49,621 bases of DNA from Saccharopolyspora soli (GTDB lineage Bacteria; Actinomycetota; Actinomycetes; Mycobacteriales; Pseudonocardiaceae). Of this stretch, positions 17,492-24,742 are shown in pieces (the stretch's first letter is position 1; every line of letters begins with the position of its first letter). The DNA is taken from the NCBI RefSeq assembly GCF_022678645.1, contig NZ_JALBWV010000064.1:1-49621 (forward strand), written 5' to 3'. The notes below the pieces were generated by a model, which saw only the letters and a list, made by a program, of their open reading frames with translations, did not search any database and had not been told where the DNA came from. Position numbers and translations under genes: made by a program.

Positions 17492-17776
17492 GTGCGTCCC
17501 TTTGGGTTTTGTTATGTATGAGGGATTGCGCGAATGGGGAGTACTCGTACTCACTTGTGCGGTGGCGCCAGGTACGCGGCGCAGCCGCTTCTAACGCGCA
17601 AGCAGCTCGCACCGCCTCGGGTCTTCAGGCGTCGTCTCACGTGGACAGCCCCGACGTGGTGTGTCGTGGGTGGTGAAGGCTGCTATATAGCGACCATCAA
17701 CACTCACGACCCCTTTTGAGTCGGGGATCCTGCAGTCGAGGCGGCGTCTGAGGTTCCGTCATCCACACCGCCACGC
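17492..17776. other. Intergenic region upstream of the 2-hydroxyacid dehydrogenase gene
   Basis: About 285 bases without a gene between the dehydrogenase start and the terminator of the flavin operon. It must contain the dehydrogenase promoter (minus strand), but I see no clear -35/-10 pair. Confidence 0.4.
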
Positions 17777-17814
17777 AAAAAAACCCGCGTATCCGCCAAG
17801 GCGGAAATTTGCGG
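17777..17814 (-). terminator. Rho-independent terminator of the flavin operon
   Basis: Directly after the TAG at 17815-17817, the minus strand forms nested stems (CCGC...GCGG around TCCGCC-TT-GGCGGA) ending in GGG followed by seven T residues (A run at 17777-17783 on the plus strand). Such a U-tract is rare in high-GC actinomycetes, which makes the call strong. Confidence 0.85.
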
Positions 17815-18306
17815 CTACCCGATGAGTGCTGCGACGGTCGGTGACCAGCGCTCGGCGTACTCCTTCAGCTTCGGGTCGTCGGCGTAGCCGGCGTCGATCA
17901 GGTAGAGGCCGGGTAACGCGCAGGTTCCACCCAGCTCGCTGAGCACTGGCTTGAGCAGCATGTCCGGTGCCATCGCATGGCCGGGGCCCGCGCCAAGCAT
18001 CAACGGCACCGACACCACGCCTTGAAGACCGGTGCCGCCGGCGAACTGGTCGAGAAACAGCTTGAGCAGGCCGGTGTAGGTGGCCTTGAAAGTCGGGCTG
18101 GCGAAGACGACCAGAGTCGATTCCCGCACAGTGTGTACCGCGGCGGCCACCGCCTCGTCCCCCCAACCGAGCAAGCCGGGGCCGAACTCGACGACGTCGA
18201 TTTCGTGATCGACCGGCCCGCCGGTGAGCGCCTCGGCGAGCAGCCGCCCGGCGTCCAGAGTGCGGGATGCGGGCTTGGGGTTGCCGGCGACGACGGTTGT
18301 GCTCAC
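17815..18306 (-). CDS. NAD(P)H-dependent FMN reductase (SsuE/MsuE-like flavodoxin fold)
   Basis: A 163-residue flavodoxin-fold reductase that should supply FMNH2 to the monooxygenases. N-terminal phosphate-binding segment VVAGNPKPASRT (about residues 5-16), FASPTFKATYTGLLKLFLDQ (about 69-88) corresponding to the conserved SPxYxxSxxGxLKxxLD of the NADPH-dependent FMN reductase family, and a glycine-rich loop MLGAGPGHA. GTG 18306 overlaps the stop of the RibBA-like gene by 4 bases (GTGA). It is last in a three-gene coupled operon and followed by a strong terminator. Confidence 0.87.
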   Translation of the reverse strand: MSTTVVAGNPKPASRTLDAGRLLAEALTGGPVDHEIDVVEFGPGLLGWGDEAVAAAVHTVRESTLVVFASPTFKATYTGLLKLFLDQFAGGTGLQGVVSVPLMLGAGPGHAMAPDMLLKPVLSELGGTCALPGLYLIDAGYADDPKLKEYAERWSPTVAALIG

Positions 18307-19415
18307 GTGCGCTCCTTGGTCGAAACGGTCCTTGACGTGGGCGAGGGCATCTCAGGCGTTCGGGTGCCGACGACGTTAACGCCGCCCGGCAACAGTCCGG
18401 TGGCCGTCGCGGTGCCCGGCAGCAAGCGAATCGTGGTCATGCCGAGGTCGGTGAGAACGGCCGCAGCGGCGCCGTGATCACAGGTGGGAGTGGTGTGCGT
18501 TTCGAAGCCGCCGAGGTGCCTGGTCCGTCGCAGGTACACCACGGCACCACCGTCGGAGCAAATTCTGTCCAGCGAAGCATCCAATCGCGCACTGCATTCG
18601 CATCGCAGCGAACCGAGAAGCTCGCCGGCAAGGCATTCGGTGTGTACGTGTACGAGTGGCACCGATACCGGAGCAGGCTCACTGACCAGGGCTAGGTGTT
18701 CGGCACCGGTGGCCTCATCGCGGTAGCCGATCGCGCGTAACCGGCCGTACCGGGTCGGCAGCTGGGTCTGCGTAACCCGGCGCACCCGGCGGCTATCACC
18801 GTCACCGTGGTAATGGCGGTACGACACGATCCGCGAAATGTCGAGGACCGGTAGGTCGGTGCGACGACCGAGATCGGCAACCTCGGCGCCGTGCGCGAGA
18901 GCACCCTCGTCGTGGACGATCGTTGCGGTCAACGCCACCGGAGGTAGGCCCGCCAGACGGCACAAATCCGCCGCCGCCGCCGCGTGGCCGTGCTGTTCCA
19001 ATAACCCGCCCTCGGCCACTCGCACCGGCAACACATGCCCCGGCCGGGTCAGATCGTCGGGTGTGGTTTCAGGGTCGGCCAGCACCGTGGCCGTGTGCGC
19101 CCGGTCGGCCGCGCTGATACCGGTACTCACCCCGCTGCGGGCATCCACCGCAACGGCGTAGGCCGCGCCGCTGCCCGGCACCATCGGCGGCAGGTCGAGC
19201 CGGTCGGCGCGCTCTGCCGGTAGCGGCACACAGAGCAGGCCGGAGGTGTGCCGCACCATCCAGGACGTCCAGCGTGGGGTGGCCAGCGCCGCTGGCAGCA
19301 CGACCTGGCCGGCGGTCTTGTCGACGACCAGCACCGGTCGCCCGGAACGCAGCACGGCGAGCGCCTCCGAGGCTGGGTCGGTGGAACCGCCATTCGGCAT
19401 CTGGGGAGCGGCCAT
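18303..19415 (-). CDS. RibBA-like protein with eroded active sites
   Basis: A 370-residue homologue of bifunctional RibBA: a 3,4-dihydroxybutanone-4-phosphate synthase-like domain (about 18-203) and a GTP cyclohydrolase II-like domain (about 212-352). The RibB fold is clear (MVRHTSGLLCVPL, STGISAADRAHTAT, RPGHVLPVR, H144). However, the catalytic acidic loop (D-x-x-x-R-E-x-E-G-D) is replaced by VDKTAGQVVLP (32-41) and the glutamate of the CELxNDDG motif is T164. In the RibA part the zinc cysteines C261, C272 and C274 remain, but the GRGIGL...DTVEAN catalytic region is missing, replaced by about 25 unrelated residues (298-315). It probably cannot make riboflavin precursors. Start ATG 19415 overlaps the flavin reductase stop by one base. 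Confidence 0.75.
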   Translation of the reverse strand: MAAPQMPNGGSTDPASEALAVLRSGRPVLVVDKTAGQVVLPAALATPRWTSWMVRHTSGLLCVPLPAERADRLDLPPMVPGSGAAYAVAVDARSGVSTGISAADRAHTATVLADPETTPDDLTRPGHVLPVRVAEGGLLEQHGHAAAAADLCRLAGLPPVALTATIVHDEGALAHGAEVADLGRRTDLPVLDISRIVSYRHYHGDGDSRRVRRVTQTQLPTRYGRLRAIGYRDEATGAEHLALVSEPAPVSVPLVHVHTECLAGELLGSLRCECSARLDASLDRICSDGGAVVYLRRTRHLGGFETHTTPTCDHGAAAAVLTDLGMTTIRLLPGTATATGLLPGGVNVVGTRTPEMPSPTSRTVSTKERT

Positions 19416-19909
19416 CAGGCGGCCAGCTGCCGAAACCTGCTGCCGTGGAACACCAGCGGCGCAACGTCCGTCCGCACTTGAAGGGCATGCACCCGCAGCA
19501 AAATGAGCTCGTGGTCACCGGCCGGAACCACCGTGTCCACCGAGCAGTCCAGCCAGGCGGCGGCGTCGCGCAGCAGCACCGCGCCTTCTGCGGTGCGCTC
19601 CCATTCGATGCTGGCGAAGCGGTCACCGGTTCGGGAGGAGATCTGCCGGCAGGCCGCGTCGTGTGTCTCGCCAAGCATGCTGACGCCTAGCCGCGGCCCG
19701 TTCGACAGCCTCGGCCAAGTGGTGGACGTCCGCTGCACGCACAGCGAGACCAGCGGTGGATCGATGGACACCGAGGTGAACGAACTGGCCGCGATGCCGA
19801 CCGGACCACCGTCGCGGTAGGCGCAGACCGCGGTCACGCCGCTGGGAAAGCAACCGTAGGCCTGCTTGAGCACTGCCGGATCCGGGGTGATGGGGTGCAG
19901 TTCGATCAT
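19415..19909 (-). CDS. Flavin reductase (RutF/HpaC-like, FMN-binding split barrel)
   Basis: A 164-residue short-chain flavin reductase providing reduced FMN for a two-component monooxygenase. Motifs: FPSGVTAVCA near the N-terminus, GIAASSFTSVSIDPPLVSLC (about residues 37-56; the flavin-binding S-F-x-S-V-S-x-x-P-P-L), and GDHELILLRVHAL late in the domain. Start ATG 19909 has GGGAGGA immediately upstream. The length equals that of E. coli RutF. With RutA encoded next upstream it is the natural candidate for RutA's reductase, and it could also serve the NtaA-type enzymes. Its stop overlaps the RibBA-like start. Confidence 0.85.
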   Translation of the reverse strand: MIELHPITPDPAVLKQAYGCFPSGVTAVCAYRDGGPVGIAASSFTSVSIDPPLVSLCVQRTSTTWPRLSNGPRLGVSMLGETHDAACRQISSRTGDRFASIEWERTAEGAVLLRDAAAWLDCSVDTVVPAGDHELILLRVHALQVRTDVAPLVFHGSRFRQLAA

Positions 19910-20279
19910 CGAGTCCTCCCGAACGGTCCGTGGTGTATCGAGCAAACCCGCTTCGTGTTTCGTCAGCGGTCGCGCGCTGTTCCGGCCGCTTTGCGCGGGC
20001 ACGAGACGCCATCAGCAGGCTTCTGAACAGGGAAAATGGGTCGATCGGGAGAGAAAGTGCCTGTAGCACGGGCTCGACGGTTGCCGGGACGTTACTCGGC
20101 GTCCTGGTGGAAATCAGTCGGCTCGATACGAACTCCTCATGCCTCACTAAACACCGCCGCCCCGGTGCGGATCCGAGGGAAGGTGCGGTCGGCATCGTGG
20201 GCTTCCGTCATGAGCCGGGCGGGCGAAGGCTAGCGAAAACTGTTGTGGCGGCAGTGAATTCCGTGGCCCGCCAGTTCGC
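19910..20279. other. Intergenic region between rutA-like and flavin-reductase genes
   Basis: About 370 bases with no convincing gene; small frames here have shadow composition. It probably holds the promoter of the flavin operon. I looked for a riboswitch because the downstream operon handles flavin, but no FMN-riboswitch (RFN) consensus was recognised. Confidence 0.4.
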
Positions 20280-21362
20280 TCAGACTGCGACGGCGTCGCG
20301 GTTGCGGGACTTCATCAGCGGCTGGATGTGTTTGCCGAAGTTCTCGATGCCTTCGAGGAAGTCGTCGAACACCAGCATGATTCCCTTGGTGCCCTCGACT
20401 TCGGCGATCTCGTCGAGCATGGCTGCGACGGTGGCGTAGGCGCCGACGAGCGTGCCCATGTTGAAGTTCACCGCGCCCTCGGCCAGCACCATCGTTTTGG
20501 CGGTGGAGGCGTCGTCGGCCGTCTTGTCGGTCGCCGACTCGCCCGCCATGTACGCCAGCGCGTCCAGGTCGGCGTTGTCGTGGTAGTCCTTCCACTTCGC
20601 CTGTGCGGCTTCGTCGGTCTCATCGGCGATGACCATGAACAGCGGCAGCGCACCGACATCCCGACCGGACTTCTTCGAGGCTTCGACCAGGGTGTCCGCG
20701 GAGCCGGCGAACGCGGACGGCGTGTTCACCCCGGCGCCGAAGAGGAAGTTGAAGTCGGCGTATTCGGCCGCGAACGTCATCCCGGTCTTGCTCTGGCCCG
20801 CGGCCACGACGTCGATGCGCCCGTTCGCCGGTCGCGGGGAGAGCACGCAGTCGTCCATCTGGTAGAACTCGCCCTTGAAGTTGCTGACGCCGTCGGCCCA
20901 CAGCTGCTTCATGACGGTGACGTACTCCGCGGCACGGGCGTAGCGGTTGCCGAAATGCTCGTCGCCCGGCCACACGCCCATCTGCGTGTACTCGCCCGGC
21001 GCCCAACCGGTCACGATGTTGACGCCGAACCGCCCCGGGGCGATGGAGTCGATTGTCGCCGCCATCCGCGCGACCATCGCCGGGGGCAGCACGAGGATCG
21101 GCGTCGACGCGTAGAGCCTGATCTTCTTCGTGGCGGCGGCCAGGCCTGCCATCAGCGTGAACGATTCAAGGTTGTGGTCCCAGAACTCGGTCTCGCCACC
21201 GAACCCCCTGAGCTTGATCATCGACAGTGCGAAGTCGAGCCCGTACTCTTCGGCCTTCTGCACAACCGCCTTGTTCAGCTCGAAGCTGGGCAGGTACTGC
21301 GGGGAGCTCTTCGAGATTAGCCAACCGTTGTTGCCGATCGGGATGAACACACCGATGTCCAT
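20280..21362 (-). CDS. rutA: Pyrimidine monooxygenase RutA (luciferase-like)
   Basis: A 360-residue flavin-dependent enzyme matching RutA, which opens the uracil ring using a flavin-oxygen adduct. Near-identity to RutA landmarks: VFIPIGNNGWLISKSSPQYL, ELNKAVVQKAEEYGLDFALS, MIKLRGFGGETEFWDHNLES, RFGVNIVTGW, YADFNFLFGAGVNTPSAFA, VNFNMGTLVGAYATVA and FDDFLEGIENFGKHIQPLM. ATG 21362 is preferred (GAGGAG just upstream); an in-frame ATG lies four codons earlier at 21374. No RutB, RutC, RutD or RutE is visible in the window, so product processing must differ or be encoded elsewhere. The flavin reductase at 19415-19909 is the probable partner. Confidence 0.92.
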   Translation of the reverse strand: MDIGVFIPIGNNGWLISKSSPQYLPSFELNKAVVQKAEEYGLDFALSMIKLRGFGGETEFWDHNLESFTLMAGLAAATKKIRLYASTPILVLPPAMVARMAATIDSIAPGRFGVNIVTGWAPGEYTQMGVWPGDEHFGNRYARAAEYVTVMKQLWADGVSNFKGEFYQMDDCVLSPRPANGRIDVVAAGQSKTGMTFAAEYADFNFLFGAGVNTPSAFAGSADTLVEASKKSGRDVGALPLFMVIADETDEAAQAKWKDYHDNADLDALAYMAGESATDKTADDASTAKTMVLAEGAVNFNMGTLVGAYATVAAMLDEIAEVEGTKGIMLVFDDFLEGIENFGKHIQPLMKSRNRDAVAV

Positions 21363-21498
21363 ATCGCTCCTCATCGGGCTGGGGATGTGCCGTGCGGGGT
21401 GCCGCCGTTCGATCACCAAGGGCGAGAACGGGTAGGGCAACTGCGCCCGTCGGGCTATGGCACCGAATCTAGCCGTCGGCTGTTGCGGTCTGGAGTAG

Positions 21499-21532
21499 GA
21501 TCGTAAACATCCGATTGCGCATGTTGACGATC
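21499..21532. promoter_or_regulatory. Palindromic operator candidate upstream of rutA
   Basis: GATCGTAAACAT (21499-21510) and ATGTTGACGATC (21521-21532) are inverted copies with 11 of 12 positions matching and a 10-nt spacer. The site is about 140 bases upstream of the rutA start on the side of its promoter. Size and symmetry fit a dimeric regulator; which one is not known. Confidence 0.5.
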
Positions 21533-21605
21533 AAGGATCGCGTAGGGGTAGTGTGCCTGCTGGACCAGTCGTCCATAGAGGACAATCCAAGCTGCGGCTT
21601 CCGAG

Positions 21606-22757
21606 TCAGGATGGTCCGAGCAGACGCTTGAGCCAGCGCGTGTGCGCGGCACCCGCGCGTAGGTCGGCGTTTGCCAGGTTCCGGCTGTGCAATCCCACCG
21701 TACTGGGGATTCCGGCGATGCGAAGCTCGGTGAGCGCCTGCTGCGCCCGGTTGAGAGCCTCATCGCGGTCAGCGCCCCAGCAGATCAGCTTGGCGATCAT
21801 CGAGTCGTAGAACGGGCTGATCCGGTCGCCGGCGGTGAAGCCGGTGTCCACCCGGACCCCGGGCCCGCCGGGCAGGTCGAACCTGGAGAGCTCACCGGGT
21901 GCGGGGCGGAACCCGTTGTCCGGGTCTTCAGCATTGAGGCGTAGTTCGATCGCGGTGCCGGTCGGCGCGATGTCCTTCTGCGACACGCTGAGCGGCTGCC
22001 GGCGGCGATCCGGAGCTGCTCCGCGACGAGATCGAGCCCGGTGAAGCATTCGGTGACCGGATGCTCGACCTGGATCCGGGTGTTCATCTCGATGAAGGAG
22101 AACGCACCGTCGTCGGCGAGCAGGAACTCGACCGTTCCGGCGTTGCGGTAGCCGACGTGCCCGGTCAGCCGGATCGCGGCTGCGGTGATCGCGGACCTGG
22201 TGTCGTGATCCAGTCCGGGCGCCGGCGCTTCCTCGATCAGCTTCTGCCTGCGGCGCTGAACCGAGCAGGCCCGCTCGAAGGCGTGCACTACGTTGCCGTG
22301 CTCGTCGGCGAGCACCTGGGCCTCGATGTGCCGCGCGTGTTCGACGAGGCGTTCCAGATACACCGTCCCGTCGCCGAACGCGGACGCGGCCTCCGCCTGG
22401 GCCGTGGGCAGGACGTCGGCGAGCTCGCTCGCGTCGGCGACCGACCGGATTCCGCGGCCACCGCCACCCGCGGCGGCTTTGACCAGCAAGGGAAAGCCGG
22501 CTTCTCGGGCGGCCGCTTCGGCGGCGGCCAGATCGAGGAGCGGGCCGCTGCCGGGAACCACCGGCGCCCCGGCTTCTACGGCCAGCCTGCGCGCGGTCGC
22601 CTTGTCGCCCATCTTCTCGATGACCTCGGCAGGGGGGCCGATGAACACCAGCCCGGCTTCCGTTACCCGGCGGGCGAAAGCGGCGTTCTCGGCAAGGAAG
22701 CCGTAGCCGGGATGGATCGCGTCGGCACCGGAGGCCTTCGCGGCGTCGAGCACGGCG
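21606..22757 (-). pseudogene. Biotin carboxylase relic (5' truncated, frameshifted)
   Basis: The minus strand encodes a biotin carboxylase starting mid-protein at DAVLDAAKASGADAIHPGYG, lacking about the first 60 residues. It continues through GFPLLVKAAAGGGGRGIRSV and FSFIEMNTRIQVEHPVTEC. At about 22005-22015 the frame is lost by a one-base change (intact copy RIAAGDPLRVTQSDL; here AAGS then scrambled). The C-terminal part resumes in the next frame with ELRLNAEDPDNGFRPAPGEL and DRISPFYDSMIAKLI. It is highly similar to the intact gene at 39769-41124. Truncated and frameshifted: a clear pseudogene. Confidence 0.85.
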
Positions 22758-23054
22758 TCACTGTTGCTTCGCGGTGTCGATCAGGTCCGGTGGCACCTCG
22801 TCGTGGCCGAAGCCCACTCCGAAACCGAGCCCGGCAAGCCCGTGGTTCACGAGGCGCTCCACGTATTCGCCCCAGCCGCCGGTCGGTTCGCGCAGTCCGA
22901 CGGTAAGCAAGAATTCGCCATCGGAGAGGAACGGGGTGGGATCGGCCAGCTCGCTGACGTGCACCCACCTCACCGGGCGGCTCAGGTCGGTGTCGACCAG
23001 CGAGCGCAGCCCCAGCTCCCGGCGGCCGAGTAACCAGGCCACTGTGAGTCGCAC
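22758..23054 (-). pseudogene. N-terminal fragment of a PucR-family regulator
   Basis: From GTG 23054 the frame gives VRLTVAWLLGRRELGLRSLV, SELADPTPFLSDGEFLLTVG and GLGFGVGFGHDEVPPDLIDT. These correspond to residues 1 to about 97 of the PucR regulator at 46232-47737. It then stops and abuts the biotin carboxylase relic. The helix-turn-helix part is missing. The adjacent order (PucR start, then biotin carboxylase) matches the two outer ends of the 39.8-47.7 kb cluster with everything between deleted. Confidence 0.85.
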
Positions 23055-23152
23055 ACTGCCTCCCAAACCCTGATACGACAACTAGGCTAAAAACCGGCCC
23101 GCTCGCCGCACCGCCACACATCAGGACTGTCCATTCGCGACAAGCACTGTCG

Positions 23153-23869
23153 TCAGGGCATCACGTCACCGGAATTGGGCCCGAGCGTCTGCCCGACATA
23201 GAGATTCCCGCCCGGGTCGCTCGCCAGCAGCACGGCGGTTGGCGCGACCTCGTCGGCCCGGCCGAAGCGCCCGAGCGGCAACTCCGCCCGCTTGACGGTC
23301 TTCCACTCTTCGGTAATGCCCGCCACCATCGGCGTTTCGATCGGCCCGGGGGCGATCGCGTTGACCAGGACACCGCGACCGGACACCTCCAGCGCGAGGG
23401 ATTTGGTCAGCCCGATCACCCCGGCCTTCGCCGCCGAATAGTGTGAGAGCGCGTGCCCGCCCTTGATACCGAGCTGTGACGAGATGTTGATGACCCGGCC
23501 GTGTCCTCGTTCCACCATCCGCGGCACGACGTACCGGCAGCAGAGAAACACACCGGTCAGGTCGACAGCCAGGGTGTGCGACCAGGTCGCCAGATCCATC
23601 TCGACCAGCGGTGCCTCCGTGAGGATGCCCGCCGAGTTGACCAGGATGTCGATGTCGCCGACCAGCCCGGTCGCCGCCGCGACGCCCGCGGATACCGAAG
23701 CTTCGTCGGTGACGTCGATCGGCACCGAGCCGACACCGATCCCGCCGGCTTCGGCACGGTCGGCGACGACGACCTTGGCGCCCTCCTTGACGTAGGCCTC
23801 GGCGATGGCGCGGCCGATCCCGCTCGCGCCCCCGACTACCAACGCGGTCCGGTTTTCCAGCAGTGACAA
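23153..23869 (-). CDS. Short-chain dehydrogenase/reductase (SDR)
   Basis: A 238-residue NAD(P)-dependent oxidoreductase with a classical SDR Rossmann fold. GGASGIG (residues 13-19), the NSAG motif (78-81), catalytic S130, Y144 and K148 in YSAAK. Downstream, NAIAPGPIETPMV is the typical conserved PG segment. TTG 23869 is chosen because GAGGAGGA lies just upstream and the protein then starts MSLLENRTALVV; open frame further upstream is the antisense/shadow of the neighbouring SDR. It lies 11 bases downstream of another SDR and is probably co-transcribed with it and the MFS gene. Substrate unknown; secondary alcohol or sugar-type oxidation is usual. Confidence 0.87.
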   Translation of the reverse strand: MSLLENRTALVVGGASGIGRAIAEAYVKEGAKVVVADRAEAGGIGVGSVPIDVTDEASVSAGVAAATGLVGDIDILVNSAGILTEAPLVEMDLATWSHTLAVDLTGVFLCCRYVVPRMVERGHGRVINISSQLGIKGGHALSHYSAAKAGVIGLTKSLALEVSGRGVLVNAIAPGPIETPMVAGITEEWKTVKRAELPLGRFGRADEVAPTAVLLASDPGGNLYVGQTLGPNSGDVMP

Positions 23870-23880
23870 GGGATTCCTCC

Positions 23881-24642
23881 TCAGGCGGGCATCCGGACGG
23901 TGAGCCCGCCATCGACGACGATCGACTGTCCGGTCACGTAGGAGGCCTCCGACGAGGTCAGGAACCGGATCACACTGGCGATCTCCTCGGGCTGAGCCGT
24001 GCGGCCGAGCGGGATGTCGCGGCCGGCTCGTTCCAGCCCCTCCGGGCCCAGTGAATTGACCGGGTCCAGCGACTGCGGGGTAACGACGTAGCCGGGCACG
24101 ACGCTGTTCACCCGGATCCCGCGCGGGGCGAGCTCGACCGCGACGCTGCGGCAGAGCCCGAACACACCGGCCTTGGCGGCGCCGTAATGCGCGTGCTCGC
24201 CCCAGCCGTAGACCCCGCCGGCGATCGAGGAGATCGCCACCATGGCGCCAGGCCCGGACATTCGCGCTGCCGCCGAGCGCAGCACGCGCAGCACGCCGGT
24301 CAGATCGACCTGCAGCAAGTCGTCCCAGGCCTCGTCGTCGAGTTCGGCCAGCGCGGCCTTGCGCAGGACTCCGGCGTTCGCCACGGCGATGTCCAGCCGG
24401 CCCCACTCTTCGACCGCCCGCTGGGCAAACCAGTCCACTTGGGACGAATCACGGACATCGACCTCGTGCACAACGCATTCCCCACCCACGGCTTTCACCG
24501 CGGCGGCCGTCTCCAGCGGATCATGCGGGTCGCCGGGGAAGGTACCGACCACCGAGCGGATGCCCCGCTCGGCATAGGCGACGGCGAGCGCGCGGCCGAT
24601 CCCGCTGGCCGCCCCACTGATGATCGCCACGTCGCTGTCCAT
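23881..24642 (-). CDS. Short-chain dehydrogenase/reductase (SDR)
   Basis: A 253-residue classical SDR. Cofactor loop GAASGIG (10-16), ANAG (88-91), S139, Y153 and K157 (YGAAKAG). NSVVPGYVVTPQSLDP and the C-terminal SSEASYVTGQSIVVDGGLTV complete the fold. ATG 24642 follows AAAGGGG. It sits between the MFS gene and the second SDR in the same orientation. A perfect hairpin separates it from the transporter gene and may set relative expression. Substrate unknown. Confidence 0.88.
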   Translation of the reverse strand: MDSDVAIISGAASGIGRALAVAYAERGIRSVVGTFPGDPHDPLETAAAVKAVGGECVVHEVDVRDSSQVDWFAQRAVEEWGRLDIAVANAGVLRKAALAELDDEAWDDLLQVDLTGVLRVLRSAAARMSGPGAMVAISSIAGGVYGWGEHAHYGAAKAGVFGLCRSVAVELAPRGIRVNSVVPGYVVTPQSLDPVNSLGPEGLERAGRDIPLGRTAQPEEIASVIRFLTSSEASYVTGQSIVVDGGLTVRMPA

Positions 24643-24704
24643 TTCGGACCCCTTTCGACTTGGTGCGGTAGTGCACGCGACCCCCGGCAGGCCGCGCTCA
24701 GCTG

Positions 24705-24729
24705 TCACCGGCGCGCCGCGCGCCGGTGA
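24705..24729 (-). terminator. Perfect GC-rich hairpin between MFS and SDR genes
   Basis: A 25-base inverted repeat with 12-base arms (TCACCGGCGCGC / GCGCGCCGGTGA) around one central base; in RNA a 4-5 nt loop. It has no U-tract but is very stable, as in many actinobacterial terminators. It lies between the MFS stop (24743) and the SDR start (24642), so it may act as partial terminator or 3' stabiliser. Confidence 0.65.
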
Positions 24730-24742
24730 GCAGCCTTCCCGC

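Noticed and set aside
19910..20279. FMN riboswitch upstream of the flavin operon
   Set aside because: Searched by eye because of the operon content, but no RFN consensus elements were recognised.
23870..24406. N-terminal extension of the SDR frame to 24406
   Set aside because: It lies out of frame inside the neighbouring SDR gene. The GAGGAGGA site and the start MSLLENRTAL define TTG 23869.
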